From contig NZ_WXYN01000014.1 in assembly GCF_016881065.1 (NCBI RefSeq), positions 1 through 52,107 on the forward strand: a DNA stretch of 52,107 nt, read 5' to 3'. Under the pieces are notes generated by a model. It was given only the letters and a program-made list of their open reading frames with translations. It searched no databases and was not told the origin of the DNA. The stretch's first letter is position 1. Every line of letters starts with the position of its first letter. Source of the DNA: Planococcus soli (GTDB lineage Bacteria; Bacillota; Bacilli; Bacillales_A; Planococcaceae). The translations under genes and the position numbers were made by a program. Shown piece by piece: positions 9,793 through 21,110 of this stretch.

Positions 9793-10048
9793 CCATTATT
9801 TTTATGTTCTCGAATGTGCAGACCAGTCGTACTATGCAGGGTACACCAACGATCTTGAAAAGCGGCTGGCTGCACACAACGCCGGAAAAGGCGCAAAATA
9901 CACACGCGCCAAAGGGCCGTCCAAGCTCATTCATCACGAATGCTATGACACGAAACCGGCAGCGATGAAAGCGGAATATGCCTTCAAGCAACTGACGAAG
10001 GCTCAAAAAATCCGGTATATTGCTGAAGGAAAGGAGAGCGGCAAATGA
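9779..10048 (+). CDS. yazA: GIY-YIG domain protein (YazA/UPF0213 family)
   Basis: A small single-domain GIY-YIG protein, 89 residues. The catalytic core begins with [20 protein letters not shown], where YVL and YAG are the GIY and YIG equivalents, and continues with [19 protein letters not shown] and the glutamate in AEYAFKQL. The family is related to UvrC/homing nuclease domains; its cellular role is unknown. ATG 9779 overlaps the methyltransferase gene by 14 nt, and its TGA overlaps the rsmI start, so the three genes are translationally coupled. Confidence 0.9.
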   Translation: MAASDHYFYVLECADQSYYAGYTNDLEKRLAAHNAGKGAKYTRAKGPSKLIHHECYDTKPAAMKAEYAFKQLTKAQKIRYIAEGKESGK

Positions 10049-10914
10049 AATCCCAAAAAAGTTTTCAGCACAAGACAGCCACTTTGTATTTGGTGGCAAC
10101 ACCCATCGGCAATTTGGAAGACATGACAATACGCGCTTTGCGCATCCTAAAAGAAGTGGATATTATTGCAGCAGAAGATACGCGCAATACAAAAAATCTC
10201 TGCAATTATTTCGATATTCAGACCAAATTGGTCAGTTATCATGAACACAATCAGGAAAGCGGAGGCTTTAAGATCCTGTCTTACCTTGAAGAAGGCAAGT
10301 CTGTGGCTTTGGTCAGTGATGCCGGGATGCCATGCATTTCCGATCCCGGTGAAGACATCGTCAAACGGGCGGTTGCTGAAGGCCATCCTGTTGTGCCGAT
10401 ACCTGGAGCCAATGCGGCACTCAGTGCGCTGATTGCATCCGGAATTTCGCCGCAGCCTTTCTTGTTTTACGGATTCTTATCGCGCAATAAAAAAGACCGG
10501 CAGGCAGAGTTGGAACTTCTCAGCCAGAAAGAAGAAACCCTTATCTTTTACGAAGCTCCCCACCGGCTGAAGGAAAGCTTAAAGAGCATTCAAAAAGCAG
10601 TAGGCGACCAACGGAAAATCACATTAGCACGGGAAGTAACAAAGAAATTCGAAGAGTTCCTGAGAGGAACAGTTGAAGAAGCTGTAGCATGGGCTGAAGA
10701 AAATGAAATTCGTGGCGAGTTTTGCCTGGTGCTGGAAGGCAACGCCAATCCAGAGCCGTTGGAAAATGTGAAATGGTGGGAGAACCTGTCTATTGAAGAA
10801 CACGTAGATCAGCTGATCGAGACCAAGAACCTGACATCAAAAGAAGCCATCAAAGAAGCAGCCATCGAACGCCAATTGTCCAAGAGGGAAGTTTACCAGG
10901 CTTATCATACCTAG
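10045..10914 (+). CDS. rsmI: 16S rRNA 2'-O-ribose C1402 methyltransferase RsmI
   Basis: Tetrapyrrole-methylase-fold SAM enzyme that methylates the ribose of C1402 in the decoding centre. 289 residues. Seen motifs: LVATPIGNLEDMTIRAL near residue 14, AAEDTRNTKNL near 38, ALVSDAGMPCISDPG near 88 and PIPGANAALSALIASG near 117. The C-terminal helical extension (about 240-289) is normal for RsmI. ATG 10045 has GGAAAGGAGAG upstream and overlaps the previous stop by 4 nt. Confidence 0.96.
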   Translation: MKSQKSFQHKTATLYLVATPIGNLEDMTIRALRILKEVDIIAAEDTRNTKNLCNYFDIQTKLVSYHEHNQESGGFKILSYLEEGKSVALVSDAGMPCISDPGEDIVKRAVAEGHPVVPIPGANAALSALIASGISPQPFLFYGFLSRNKKDRQAELELLSQKEETLIFYEAPHRLKESLKSIQKAVGDQRKITLAREVTKKFEEFLRGTVEEAVAWAEENEIRGEFCLVLEGNANPEPLENVKWWENLSIEEHVDQLIETKNLTSKEAIKEAAIERQLSKREVYQAYHT

Positions 10915-11067
10915 AAAAGCGGAAGCGCCCGTGTAGATTCGACGGGCATAAGACAGGCCGACGAAGCGGCGCTCTTTGCCGCACAGTCGGTTTGGCTTAT
11001 GACCCAAGAATCTGGGCGCTGGAGTCTGGACAATGAAGAAAAGCGGAAGCGCCCGTGTAGATTCGAC
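10914..11067. repeat. Bacillaceae-type interspersed hairpin repeat plus truncated second copy
   Basis: The first unit (10914 to about 11030) folds on itself: AGCGCCC pairs with GGGCGCT, AGATTC with GAATCT, GCCGAC with GTCGGT and GCGGC with GCCGC in the apex. A 30-nt exact copy of its left end (10914-10943) recurs at 11038-11067 and then stops. Elements beginning GAAAAGCGGAAGCGCC are, to my knowledge, widely dispersed in Bacillaceae chromosomes. It occupies the gap between rsmI and the abrB terminator, where no gene is seen. Confidence 0.8.
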
Positions 11068-11096
11068 AAATTTTAAATATCAAGTTCCTTAAACAC

Positions 11097-11128
11097 AAAA
11101 AACCAGGATGCGTTGGCATCCTGGTTTT
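11097..11128 (-). terminator. abrB terminator (bidirectional form)
   Basis: AACCAGGATGC / GCATCCTGGTT, an 11-bp perfect stem with a 4-nt loop. On the minus strand it is followed by six T, directly after the abrB stop. Confidence 0.85.
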
Positions 11129-11135
11129 CGCTATC

Positions 11136-11414
11136 TTACTTCTTCAAGTTATTTTGGATCTCTTTTACCAACATTTCCGCGCCTTCAGAGCTCAAGATCA
11201 ATTTTCCGCCAACCAGTTGCATGTTGTCGTCTGATACTTCGCCTGTAACTGCACAAGTCATATTAGGTAAATACTTTTTCAAGATAATTTTGTCGTCATC
11301 TACATAAATTTCCAATGCGTCTTTCTCTGCGATTCCCAAAGTACGGCGTAATTCAATCGGAATTACCACACGTCCTAATTCGTCCACTTTTCGAACAATA
11401 CCCGTCGATTTCAT
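11136..11414 (-). CDS. abrB: Transition-state regulator AbrB
   Basis: A 92-residue DNA-binding protein. The swapped-hairpin AbrB domain occupies about residues 1-50 with the family signature GIVRKVDELGRVVIPIELRR and KDALEIYVDDDKIILKKY; the C-terminal half (ITGE/VTGEVSDDN...VKEIQNNLKK) is the multimerisation domain of full AbrB/Abh paralogues. In B. subtilis AbrB represses many transition-phase genes and its own gene. Divergent from metG as in B. subtilis. Its promoter at 11485-11513 and a 14-bp inverted word around it suggest autoregulation (see findings). Confidence 0.94.
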   Translation of the reverse strand: MKSTGIVRKVDELGRVVIPIELRRTLGIAEKDALEIYVDDDKIILKKYLPNMTCAVTGEVSDDNMQLVGGKLILSSEGAEMLVKEIQNNLKK

Positions 11415-11484
11415 AATAATAGTCCCCCTTTTATTTTATCGGATGCATTCGCCAAAATTCGACATTTACCACTTCCTGTCATAA

Positions 11485-11513
11485 ATCATACCAACTACTG
11501 GCAATTTGGTCAA
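11485..11513 (-). promoter_or_regulatory. abrB promoter (sigma-A type)
   Basis: On the minus strand TTGACC (11513-11508), 17-nt spacer, TATGAT (11490-11485). Transcription would start near 11478, giving a leader of about 64 nt. Confidence 0.85.
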
Positions 11514-11686
11514 TAAAAAACTATCGAAATCATAATGAAATTTTACATCTACTGTTAATTTTCTTTGATTTCTGCTCGGAAGCGCCATTAATTTGACAAA
11601 GTTGTACGATAACTAAAAAAAATCATTATAAGTCTGAACAAAAAATGTCGAATTTTTACTTAAAACTTCATTGTCGAATTGAAAGA

Positions 11687-13707
<2,021 letters not shown>

Positions 13708-13730
13708 AACTACTGGAAAAGACCTGCTTT

Positions 13731-13759
13731 GACCCACTTTGAAAAGTGGGTCTTTTTTT
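13731..13759 (+). terminator. metG terminator
   Basis: GACCCACTT / AAGTGGGTC nine-bp perfect stem and seven T. Confidence 0.92.
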
Positions 13760-13908
13760 GTTTTCATGGGTTTTACGGCCCAAGAATACAGCTGAAATAA
13801 TCGTTTTGACATGGAACTAACATGTTTTGTTACCCAATTGTAATGTTGCTGTGAAGAAAGATACAGGTGGAACCATTAGAATAAAGCTTAATGTGAGGAG
13901 AATGATTG

Positions 13909-14685
13909 ATGTTTATCGATACCCATGTACATTTAAATGCAGACCAATATGATGAGGACCTTACACAAGTCATTGAGCGTGCACGAGAAAACCATGTGGA
14001 GAAAATGGTAGTCATCGGCTTCGACCGAAAAACGATCGAACGGGCCATAGAATTGGCCGAGAGCTATGAATTCATCTTTGCAGTAATTGGTTGGCATCCA
14101 GTCGATGCCATCGATTGTACTGAGGAAGACCTAAAGTGGATCGAAGAACTGTCAGCTCATCCGAAAGTAGTCGGAATCGGGGAAACCGGATTGGATTACC
14201 ACTGGGACAAATCGCCAAAAGAAGTGCAGCAGGAAGTTTTCCGCAAGCAGATTCGATTGGCTAAAAAAGTGGAGCTGCCAATTATCATCCATAACCGGGA
14301 AGCCACAGAAGATGTCCTGAGAATTCTGAAAGAAGAAAATGCGAAAGAAATAGGCGGTGTTATGCATTGCTTCAGCGGCAGTGTTGAAACGGCCCGTGAA
14401 AGTATAGACATGAATTTTATGATTTCTCTTGGAGGCCCAGTAACATTTAAAAATGCCAAAAAGCCCAAAGAAGTTGCCGAGCTGATTTCACTTGATCACC
14501 TGATGATCGAGACAGATGCTCCGTATTTAGCGCCGCATCCGTATCGGGGGAAACGAAACGAACCTTCTTATGTTCCTTTAGTGGCAGAAGAGATTGCTCG
14601 ATTAAAAGGAATTTCAATAGAAGCAGTCGCGAAAGCAACCACACACAATGCTGAAAAGTTTTATAAGTTTTCTCAAAAAAAGTGA
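13909..14685 (+). CDS. tatD: TatD family metal-dependent DNase
   Basis: TIM-barrel amidohydrolase-type nuclease of about 258 residues (YabD position). Metal ligands: HVH in FIDTHVHLN near residue 6-8, the glutamate in GIGETGLDYHW near 90, the histidines in IIIHNREA near 127 and GVMHCFSG near 152, and the aspartate in IETDAPYLAPHPYRGKRNEP near 200. TatD proteins show 3'-5' exonuclease activity; physiological substrate here is inferred. ATG 13909 follows GTGAGGAG by 8 nt; TTG 13906 is an unneeded extension. Confidence 0.93.
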   Translation: MFIDTHVHLNADQYDEDLTQVIERARENHVEKMVVIGFDRKTIERAIELAESYEFIFAVIGWHPVDAIDCTEEDLKWIEELSAHPKVVGIGETGLDYHWDKSPKEVQQEVFRKQIRLAKKVELPIIIHNREATEDVLRILKEENAKEIGGVMHCFSGSVETARESIDMNFMISLGGPVTFKNAKKPKEVAELISLDHLMIETDAPYLAPHPYRGKRNEPSYVPLVAEEIARLKGISIEAVAKATTHNAEKFYKFSQKK

Positions 14686-14720
14686 AATTAAGAAATCCTG
14701 ATCAATTAGTAGGTTAAACA

Positions 14721-14740
14721 TGAGTCCATATAATCACTCA
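14721..14740 (+). promoter_or_regulatory. Candidate yabE promoter with inverted repeat
   Basis: TATAAT at 14729-14734 lies inside TGAGT (14721-14725) and ACTCA (14736-14740), a 5-bp inverted repeat. No convincing -35 hexamer. Confidence 0.4.
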
Positions 14741-14762
14741 AATGAAAAAGGGGGAGTTATTT

Positions 14763-16142
14763 TTGTCAAATGAATCAAATAATACCAAATCATCAAAATT
14801 ATTCAAAGGTAAATCATTGGCGGTAACAATCGCAACCGTGTTATTGTTCGCGGCGGTTTTAACCTTTGCCATATACGAAGGTACAAAAAATACAGTATCT
14901 GTAACAGCAAATGGTGAACAGGAAGAAGTAAGAACGCATGCAGAAACAGTCGGAGCATTTTTGGAAGAGCAGGAAATCAAACCTGGAGAACATGATTTTT
15001 TGAGCCACTCCGAAGAAACAGCCATCAATGAAGATTTATCTCTTGAATGGGATGCAGCAGAACAATACAATGTGACAGTTGATGGAGAAGCCACTTCGGC
15101 TTGGACGACTGAAAACACCGTGTCAGAAATATTGGCAAAAGCGAACGTTGAGCTTACAAAACATGATAAAGTATCACCGGCATTAGAAGAGCAAGTGGAT
15201 GAAGAAACAACGATCTCAGTGGAAAAAGCATATGAGGTTACCATTAAGGATGGCCTTGAAGAAAAGAAAGTATGGTCTACTTCGACTACAGTCGCTGACC
15301 TTTTAAAGCAGCATGAAATTACCGTGGGCAAACTTGACAGAGTGGAGAACGAAATGGACGAATTGGTCCTTCCGAATTCAGAAGTCAAAGTGGTTCGCGT
15401 TGAAAAGGTCACCGATATAGTCGAGGATTCTGTAAAATACGCAGTAGAAACTAAAAAAGACAGCTCACTTCTTAAAGGCAGCGAAAACATTGTTCAAAAA
15501 GGAACAAATGGTTTAGTTGAGAAAACTTATGAAGTGGTTAAAGAAAACGGCAAAGAAGTAAAGCGTGACCTTAAAAATGAAAAAGTGGTAAAAGAACCAA
15601 TTAAACAAGTAACAGCGGTCGGTACAAAAACTGTTGTAGCAAGCGTTTCGCGCGGTACTCAAGCAAAAGCGGCAGCTCCAGCAGCAAAAGCAGAGCCTGC
15701 CAAAAAGACAGCACCAGCACAAGAAAAACAACAAGCAGCACCGGCTGAAAAAGCGGCTGTCAAAACAGCTTCAGCTGAAAAAGCACCAGCACCAGAACCA
15801 GCAAAAGCGGAACCTGCCAAGGCAGCACCGGCAGAAGCTGAACCGACAGGCGGCAAAGAGTTTTACGTGTCTGCAACAGCATATACAGCGAGCTGCACCG
15901 GCTGCTCAGGAATTACAGCTACCGGAATCAATTTGCACACGAACCCGGGCCTTAAAGTCATTGCAGTGGACCCTAGCGTCATTCCTTTAGGCTCTAAAGT
16001 ATGGGTTGAAGGATACGGAAATGCGATTGCAGGCGACACAGGCGGAGCAATCAAAGGCAACAAAATTGACTTGTTCATGGCCAGCCAATCCGATGCCATC
16101 TCATTTGGACGCAAACAAGTAAAAGTTAGAATTCTTAACTAA
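14763..16142 (+). CDS. yabE: YabE-like secreted G5/3D-domain wall hydrolase
   Basis: Predicted peptidoglycan-acting protein related to resuscitation/stationary-phase factors (Sps). About 459 residues. A short basic N-terminus is followed by one membrane segment (SLAVTIATVLLFAAVLTFAIY, about residues 19-39), three ubiquitin-like DUF348 repeats (about 45-215), a G5-type domain (to about 290), an Ala/Pro/Lys-rich linker (about 295-370), and a C-terminal 3D domain beginning FYVSATAYTASCTGCSG and containing AGDTGGAIKGNKIDLF, whose aspartates are the proposed catalytic residues. Start TTG 14763 has AAAAAGGGGGAG upstream; ATG 14742 would swallow that site. Divergent antisense frame of similar size is a codon-bias shadow. 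Confidence 0.9.
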   Translation: MSNESNNTKSSKLFKGKSLAVTIATVLLFAAVLTFAIYEGTKNTVSVTANGEQEEVRTHAETVGAFLEEQEIKPGEHDFLSHSEETAINEDLSLEWDAAEQYNVTVDGEATSAWTTENTVSEILAKANVELTKHDKVSPALEEQVDEETTISVEKAYEVTIKDGLEEKKVWSTSTTVADLLKQHEITVGKLDRVENEMDELVLPNSEVKVVRVEKVTDIVEDSVKYAVETKKDSSLLKGSENIVQKGTNGLVEKTYEVVKENGKEVKRDLKNEKVVKEPIKQVTAVGTKTVVASVSRGTQAKAAAPAAKAEPAKKTAPAQEKQQAAPAEKAAVKTASAEKAPAPEPAKAEPAKAAPAEAEPTGGKEFYVSATAYTASCTGCSGITATGINLHTNPGLKVIAVDPSVIPLGSKVWVEGYGNAIAGDTGGAIKGNKIDLFMASQSDAISFGRKQVKVRILN

Positions 16143-16161
16143 TCTACAGTAAATTCCATTC

Positions 16162-16198
16162 AAAGGCTTTCCTGGGATCGTTCCCGGGAAAGCCTTTT
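16162..16198 (+). terminator. yabE terminator
   Basis: AAAGGCTTTCC / GGAAAGCCTTT stem with a GGG/CCC inner extension and TTTT tail. Confidence 0.88.
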
Positions 16199-16225
16199 AC
16201 ATGTTTGCCTGCAAACGTGTAGAAT
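16196..16225 (+). promoter_or_regulatory. rnmV promoter with palindrome in the spacer
   Basis: TTTACA (16196-16201), 18-nt spacer, TAGAAT (16220-16225). The spacer contains GTTTGC-ct-GCAAAC (16203-16216), which extends to a 10-bp arm with one mismatch (16199-16220). Confidence 0.6.
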
Positions 16226-16257
16226 AAATAAGAAGCTTGAAAAGAGGAACTTTATAT

Positions 16258-17693
<1,436 letters not shown>

Positions 17694-17760
17694 AACCGGG
17701 GTTCTGTTACAATTTTGGCACATGTTGTTTCGGATTGAAGATATTTCGAATAAATAAATA

Positions 17761-17790
17761 TTGACAGCACCGGATAGTCGCTGATAAAAT
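17761..17790 (+). promoter_or_regulatory. veg promoter P1 (upstream)
   Basis: Consensus TTGACA (17761-17766), 18-nt spacer, TAAAAT (17785-17790). Confidence 0.7.
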
Positions 17791-17801
17791 TATAAATTTG
17801 C

Positions 17802-17858
17802 TTGACTATTCCATTATATTATGGTAAAATTTTGTCTATAGTGAGGTGTAGACAAAAT
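17802..17858 (+). promoter_or_regulatory. veg promoter P2 with 10-bp palindrome to the start codon
   Basis: TTGACT (17802-17807), 17-nt spacer with a TATGG extended -10, TAAAAT (17825-17830). From the end of the -10 to the start codon runs a perfect inverted repeat, ATTTTGTCTA (17829-17838) and TAGACAAAAT (17849-17858), with the ribosome binding site GTGAGGTG in its 10-nt loop. The veg promoter of B. subtilis is known to be very strong. Confidence 0.85.
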
Positions 17859-18120
17859 GCCCAAAACTTTGGCGGATATTAAAAAGTCGTTAGACCTACA
17901 TTTAGGAAAACGATTGCTTTTAAAGGCAAACGGAGGTCGCAAGAAAACGGTCGAACGTGCCGGAATCCTGCGCGAAACGTATCACTCCGTGTTCGTGATT
18001 GAGCTAGATCAAGAAGAGCATGCATTTGAACGCGTGTCTTACAGCTACGCAGACATTTTAACTGAAGCGGTAGAGATTACCGTGTACGAAGGAACCGAAG
18101 ACGCACTTGTCGTGAAATAA
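17857..18120 (+). CDS. veg: Veg protein
   Basis: An 87-residue protein of the Veg family (DUF1021), close in length to B. subtilis Veg (86). It starts [20 protein letters not shown] and includes [21 protein letters not shown], the family core, folding as a small beta-barrel. In B. subtilis Veg is linked to biofilm matrix gene expression through SinR; its molecular activity is not settled. Monocistronic here: two strong promoters in front, a terminator behind. In B. subtilis sspF follows; it is absent. Confidence 0.93.
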   Translation: MPKTLADIKKSLDLHLGKRLLLKANGGRKKTVERAGILRETYHSVFVIELDQEEHAFERVSYSYADILTEAVEITVYEGTEDALVVK

Positions 18121-18145
18121 TTGAATTATATCCATATGTTACTTT

Positions 18146-18188
18146 AAAAACTTGCTCCTGCTTATCCAAGCGGAAGGCGAGTTTTTTT
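18146..18188 (+). terminator. veg terminator
   Basis: Imperfect stem AAACTTGC / GCGAGTTT with inner GCTT/AAGC pairing and a seven-T tract. Confidence 0.75.
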
Positions 18189-18207
18189 GTTTCTGTCGGC
18201 ACTTTGC

Positions 18208-18235
18208 TTTCCATTGTCCGGCGGTATGTTAAAAT
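18208..18235 (+). promoter_or_regulatory. Candidate ispE promoter
   Basis: TAAAAT (18230-18235) preceded by TATGT, a TRTGN extended -10; the -35 (TTTCCA, 18208-18213) is weak. Confidence 0.5.
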
Positions 18236-18268
18236 AGTCTTCATTAGAATATAAAAGGAGGCAGTGGG

Positions 18269-19132
18269 ATGCTCTACGTAAAAGCGCCTGCCAAGATCAA
18301 CTTAACATTGGATGTTTTACATAAACGTCCAGATAATTACCATGAAATTGAAATGATCATGACAACGGTGGATTTGTCGGATCGCATCGGATTGATGGGG
18401 ACCGCCAAAGGCATACATATCCAATCCGCAGATCGCTTTGTACCGAATGATTCCCGCAACCTTGCTTACCAGGCAGCGCAATTGATCAAAGACACCTTCA
18501 ATATCAAGACGGGTGTCATCATTTCGCTTGATAAAAAAATTCCGGTTGCTGCCGGCCTTGCTGGAGGCAGCAGTGATGCAGCGGCGACATTAAAAGGACT
18601 GAACAAACTTTGGCAATTAAACTTGTCACTTGATGAGCTGGCTGAACTGGGTGCCAAAATCGGTTCAGATGTTTCCTTTTGTGTTTACGGGGGCACAGCG
18701 TTGGCAAAAGGGCGCGGTGAAATCATCCAGGAATTGCCCACTCCGCCGAATTGCTGGGTCATTTTGGCGAAACCGACAATCGGCGTTTCTACTGCTGACG
18801 TCTACGGGGCATTCGATGTCCAAACAGCTCAGCATCCAAATACCGACGAAATGATCCAAGCGCTCCAGGACGGTGATTACGAAGCCATGTGTGACAACTT
18901 GGGCAATGCACTTGAGAGCGTAACGTTAAAATTGTATCCGGAAGTTGAACAGATTAAAGAACAGATGAAGAAATTCGGTGCAGATGCTGTGCTGATGAGC
19001 GGCAGCGGACCGACAGTTTTTGGTTTGGTGCATAATGAAGCGCGAATCCCGCGCATTTACAATGGCTTACGTGGCTTCTGCTCAGAAGTTTACGCCGTAC
19101 GCTTGATTGGCGAACGGGAGCCACTTGCCTAA
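18269..19132 (+). CDS. ispE: 4-diphosphocytidyl-2-C-methyl-D-erythritol kinase
   Basis: GHMP kinase of the MEP isoprenoid pathway, phosphorylating CDP-ME. 287 residues. N-terminal [25 protein letters not shown] supplies substrate contacts (Lys, His), and the GHMP P-loop [17 protein letters not shown] is near residue 93. The C-terminal [11 protein letters not shown] (about 247) is motif 3. ATG 18269 with AAAGGAGG upstream. Confidence 0.97.
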   Translation: MLYVKAPAKINLTLDVLHKRPDNYHEIEMIMTTVDLSDRIGLMGTAKGIHIQSADRFVPNDSRNLAYQAAQLIKDTFNIKTGVIISLDKKIPVAAGLAGGSSDAAATLKGLNKLWQLNLSLDELAELGAKIGSDVSFCVYGGTALAKGRGEIIQELPTPPNCWVILAKPTIGVSTADVYGAFDVQTAQHPNTDEMIQALQDGDYEAMCDNLGNALESVTLKLYPEVEQIKEQMKKFGADAVLMSGSGPTVFGLVHNEARIPRIYNGLRGFCSEVYAVRLIGEREPLA

Positions 19133-19189
19133 ATACGGATATTTATGGTAAGTTTTCTATAAATCATTCGTGTTTAGGAGAGGGTAGTA

Positions 19190-20017
19190 TTGAAGTGGAA
19201 GCGCAGTGAACGGCTTGTTGATATGACGCATTATTTATTGGAACATCCGCATAAATTGATTCCGCTGACTTATTTCTCAGATTTGTACCAATCGGCTAAA
19301 TCTTCCATTAGTGAAGATTTGGGCATTGTCAAAGAAACGTTCGAAGAAAAAGGAATCGGTTTGCTGATGACTGTGCCAGGAGCAGCGGGCGGCGTTAAAT
19401 TTATTCCTAAGCTCCAAGCTCGTGAAATCAAGTCTATCATGGCAGATCTCATGGAAGAGCTGAGCCATTCCGATCGGCTGTTGCCTGGGGGTTATTTGTA
19501 CATGACCGATGTGCTGGGAAATCCGGAGATGATGAACCGGGTGGGCAAAGTGTTCGCCACGGCGTTTGCTAAAGAAAAAATTGATGTCATCATGACAGTA
19601 GCTACAAAAGGCATTCCGATTGCTCATGCGATTGCCCGCCATCTGAATGTGCCGGTGGTCATCGTGCGCCGGGACAGCAAAGTCACAGAAGGTTCTACAG
19701 TCAGCATCAATTACGTTTCGGGATCTTCCCGCCGTATCCAAACGATGGTGCTGTCAAAACGCAGCATGAAAAGCGGCCAGCGTGTGCTCATCACCGATGA
19801 CTTCATGAAAGTCGGCGGGACAATGAATGGCATGAAAAACCTGCTGGAAGAGTTTGAATGCACTTTAGCGGGTGTAGCCGTGCTGGTAGAGGCGGAACAT
19901 TCGGATGAACGGCTCGTAGAAAAGTACCTGTCACTCGTCAAATTGCATGAAGTCAGTGAAAAAGAACGCACGATAGCTTTAGAAGAAGGAAATTACTTTG
20001 AAAATGGAGGGATTTAA
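19190..20017 (+). CDS. purR: Purine operon repressor PurR
   Basis: Gram-positive PurR: N-terminal winged helix (about residues 1-74, with [14 protein letters not shown]) joined to a PRPP-binding phosphoribosyltransferase-like domain. The PRPP loop is [17 protein letters not shown] near 203. [22 protein letters not shown] is close to identical with B. subtilis PurR. 275 residues. Start TTG 19190 with TAGGAGAGGG upstream. PRPP binding releases the protein from DNA; PRPP synthase (prs) is encoded 2.5 kb downstream. ridA starts 1 nt after its stop. Confidence 0.96.
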   Translation: MKWKRSERLVDMTHYLLEHPHKLIPLTYFSDLYQSAKSSISEDLGIVKETFEEKGIGLLMTVPGAAGGVKFIPKLQAREIKSIMADLMEELSHSDRLLPGGYLYMTDVLGNPEMMNRVGKVFATAFAKEKIDVIMTVATKGIPIAHAIARHLNVPVVIVRRDSKVTEGSTVSINYVSGSSRRIQTMVLSKRSMKSGQRVLITDDFMKVGGTMNGMKNLLEEFECTLAGVAVLVEAEHSDERLVEKYLSLVKLHEVSEKERTIALEEGNYFENGGI

Positions 20018-20018
20018 T

Positions 20019-20396
20019 ATGAATTATGTAGCGACAGACAAAGCGGCAGCCGCCATCGGACCCTATTCACAAGGTGTGGTTTCAGGAGGACTGCTCTACA
20101 GTTCAGGTCAAATTCCACTAACCGCAACAGGAGAATTGGTTGAAGGCACCATATCGGACCAAACTCATCAAGTATTTTCAAACCTGAAAGCCGTTCTTGC
20201 AGAAGCCGGATCGTCTCTTAACGAAGTCATCAAGACAACTGTTTTCATTAAAGATATGAACGATTTTGCAGCATTGAACGAAATTTACGCATCTTATTTT
20301 GGCGACCATAAACCGGCGCGTTCGACTGTCGAAGTGGCCCGTTTGCCAAAAGACGTGAAAGTGGAAATCGAAGTTATTGCAAAAGTGAACAACTAG
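20019..20396 (+). CDS. ridA: RidA family enamine/imine deaminase (YabJ)
   Basis: Trimeric protein that hydrolyses reactive 2-aminoacrylate-type enamines. 125 residues, the B. subtilis YabJ length. Motifs: [21 protein letters not shown] near residue 11 and the catalytic-site arginine in [21 protein letters not shown] near 97-115. ATG 20019 has GGAGGGA upstream. Coupled to purR, as in B. subtilis where yabJ is required for full adenine-mediated purine repression. Confidence 0.96.
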   Translation: MNYVATDKAAAAIGPYSQGVVSGGLLYSSGQIPLTATGELVEGTISDQTHQVFSNLKAVLAEAGSSLNEVIKTTVFIKDMNDFAALNEIYASYFGDHKPARSTVEVARLPKDVKVEIEVIAKVNN

Positions 20397-20416
20397 AACT
20401 AGATTTTGAATAAAAG

Positions 20417-20461
20417 AACTGCAGGCCAACTCGTTAAAATCGAGCAGGTCTGCAGTTTTTT
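20417..20461 (+). terminator. purR-ridA terminator
   Basis: AACTGCAG / CTGCAGTT outer stem, CTCG/CGAG inner stem, T tract. Confidence 0.88.
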
Positions 20462-20501
20462 ATTTTGTTGAGCAAATTTTCTAATAAGTTTTGGAATTTA
20501 T

Positions 20502-20530
20502 GAAGGAGATTAGTCCTTTTTATCGAATAC
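20502..20530 (+). promoter_or_regulatory. spoVG promoter, sigma-H type
   Basis: GAAGGAGAT (20502-20510), 11-nt gap, ATCGAATAC (20522-20530). This fits the sigma-H pattern (RnAGGAwww, then RnnGAATww), the class that drives spoVG in B. subtilis. It lies about 50 nt before the start codon. Confidence 0.65.
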
Positions 20531-20578
20531 CCATAATTAGGGTTTAAAATAGCAGCTCAGAGAAGGGGGGATGAAAGA

Positions 20579-20863
20579 ATGGAAGTAACAGATGTAAGAT
20601 TACGACGTGTACAAACCGATGGCCGAATGAGAGCAATCGCTTCCATCACGCTGGATAACGAATTTGTTATCCATGATATTCGGGTGATTGATGGAAATGA
20701 AGGCTTGTTTGTGGCGATGCCAAGCAAAAGAACACCGGATGGAGAATTTCGGGACATTGCCCATCCAATCAATTCAAGTGCACGCACCAAGCTTCAAGAA
20801 GCTGTCTTAACTGCATATGAGCAAAGTGAAAGCGAAACGGTATTGGAAAATGCCAGCGTTTAA
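20579..20863 (+). CDS. spoVG: SpoVG, RNA/DNA-binding regulator
   Basis: A 94-residue SpoVG-family protein. It shows [36 protein letters not shown] and the conserved [18 protein letters not shown] segment near residue 48. SpoVG binds nucleic acids and regulates virulence and metabolism in non-sporulating Firmicutes, despite its name; it is retained here where the true sporulation genes are missing. A run of six G (20565-20570) forms the ribosome binding site. Confidence 0.96.
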   Translation: MEVTDVRLRRVQTDGRMRAIASITLDNEFVIHDIRVIDGNEGLFVAMPSKRTPDGEFRDIAHPINSSARTKLQEAVLTAYEQSESETVLENASV

Positions 20864-20877
20864 CCGAGCTGAATCAA

Positions 20878-20909
20878 GGGGCCTTCTCCATTAAATAGGC
20901 TCTTTTTTT
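20878..20909 (+). terminator. spoVG terminator
   Basis: GGGCCT / AGGCTC stem (one G-U pair), 12-nt loop, seven T. Confidence 0.7.
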
Positions 20910-20950
20910 ATTTGACTTTTTTTGTAATGGTATTGTCACGCCTTGGAACC

Positions 20951-20979
20951 TTGAAAAATCAAGGTTTTTCCGCTATAGT
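20951..20979 (+). promoter_or_regulatory. glmU promoter
   Basis: TTGAAA (20951-20956), 17-nt spacer, TATAGT (20974-20979). The -35 is inside the inverted repeat CCTTGA-aaaa-TCAAGG (20949-20964). Confidence 0.75.
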
Positions 20980-20985
20980 CAATAA

Positions 20986-21110
20986 GGAAAAGCGATTTTT
21001 TAAATTGACATAGCCAGTTTAAAAACTGGATTTCACAAGCAACATTAATAAATGGCCGATAAGCTTGGCGAAATAGGCTACTTATCAGCTCAGGAGTGGA
21101 GGAGCAAGGA
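20986..21110 (+). promoter_or_regulatory. Structured leader of glmU-prs
   Basis: About 125 nt of untranslated leader with two further inverted repeats: CCAGTTT-aa-AAACTGG (21014-21029) and GCCGATAAG / CTTATCAGC (21055-21089, one mismatch), the latter ending just before the AGGAG ribosome binding site. It does not match a riboswitch class that I recognise. Confidence 0.45.

Noticed and set aside
10914-11067. CRISPR array suggested by the repeated 30-mer
   Set aside because: Only two copies, the first embedded in a self-complementary element, no further units or cas genes.
14738-15490. A 250-residue open frame antisense to yabE
   Set aside because: Ser/Thr/Phe-rich composition mirrors the Glu/Lys/Val codons of yabE; no ribosome binding site or recognisable domain. 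A codon-bias shadow.
20986-21110. glmS-type ribozyme before glmU
   Set aside because: The leader is too short and lacks the double-pseudoknot core; that ribozyme belongs to glmS.
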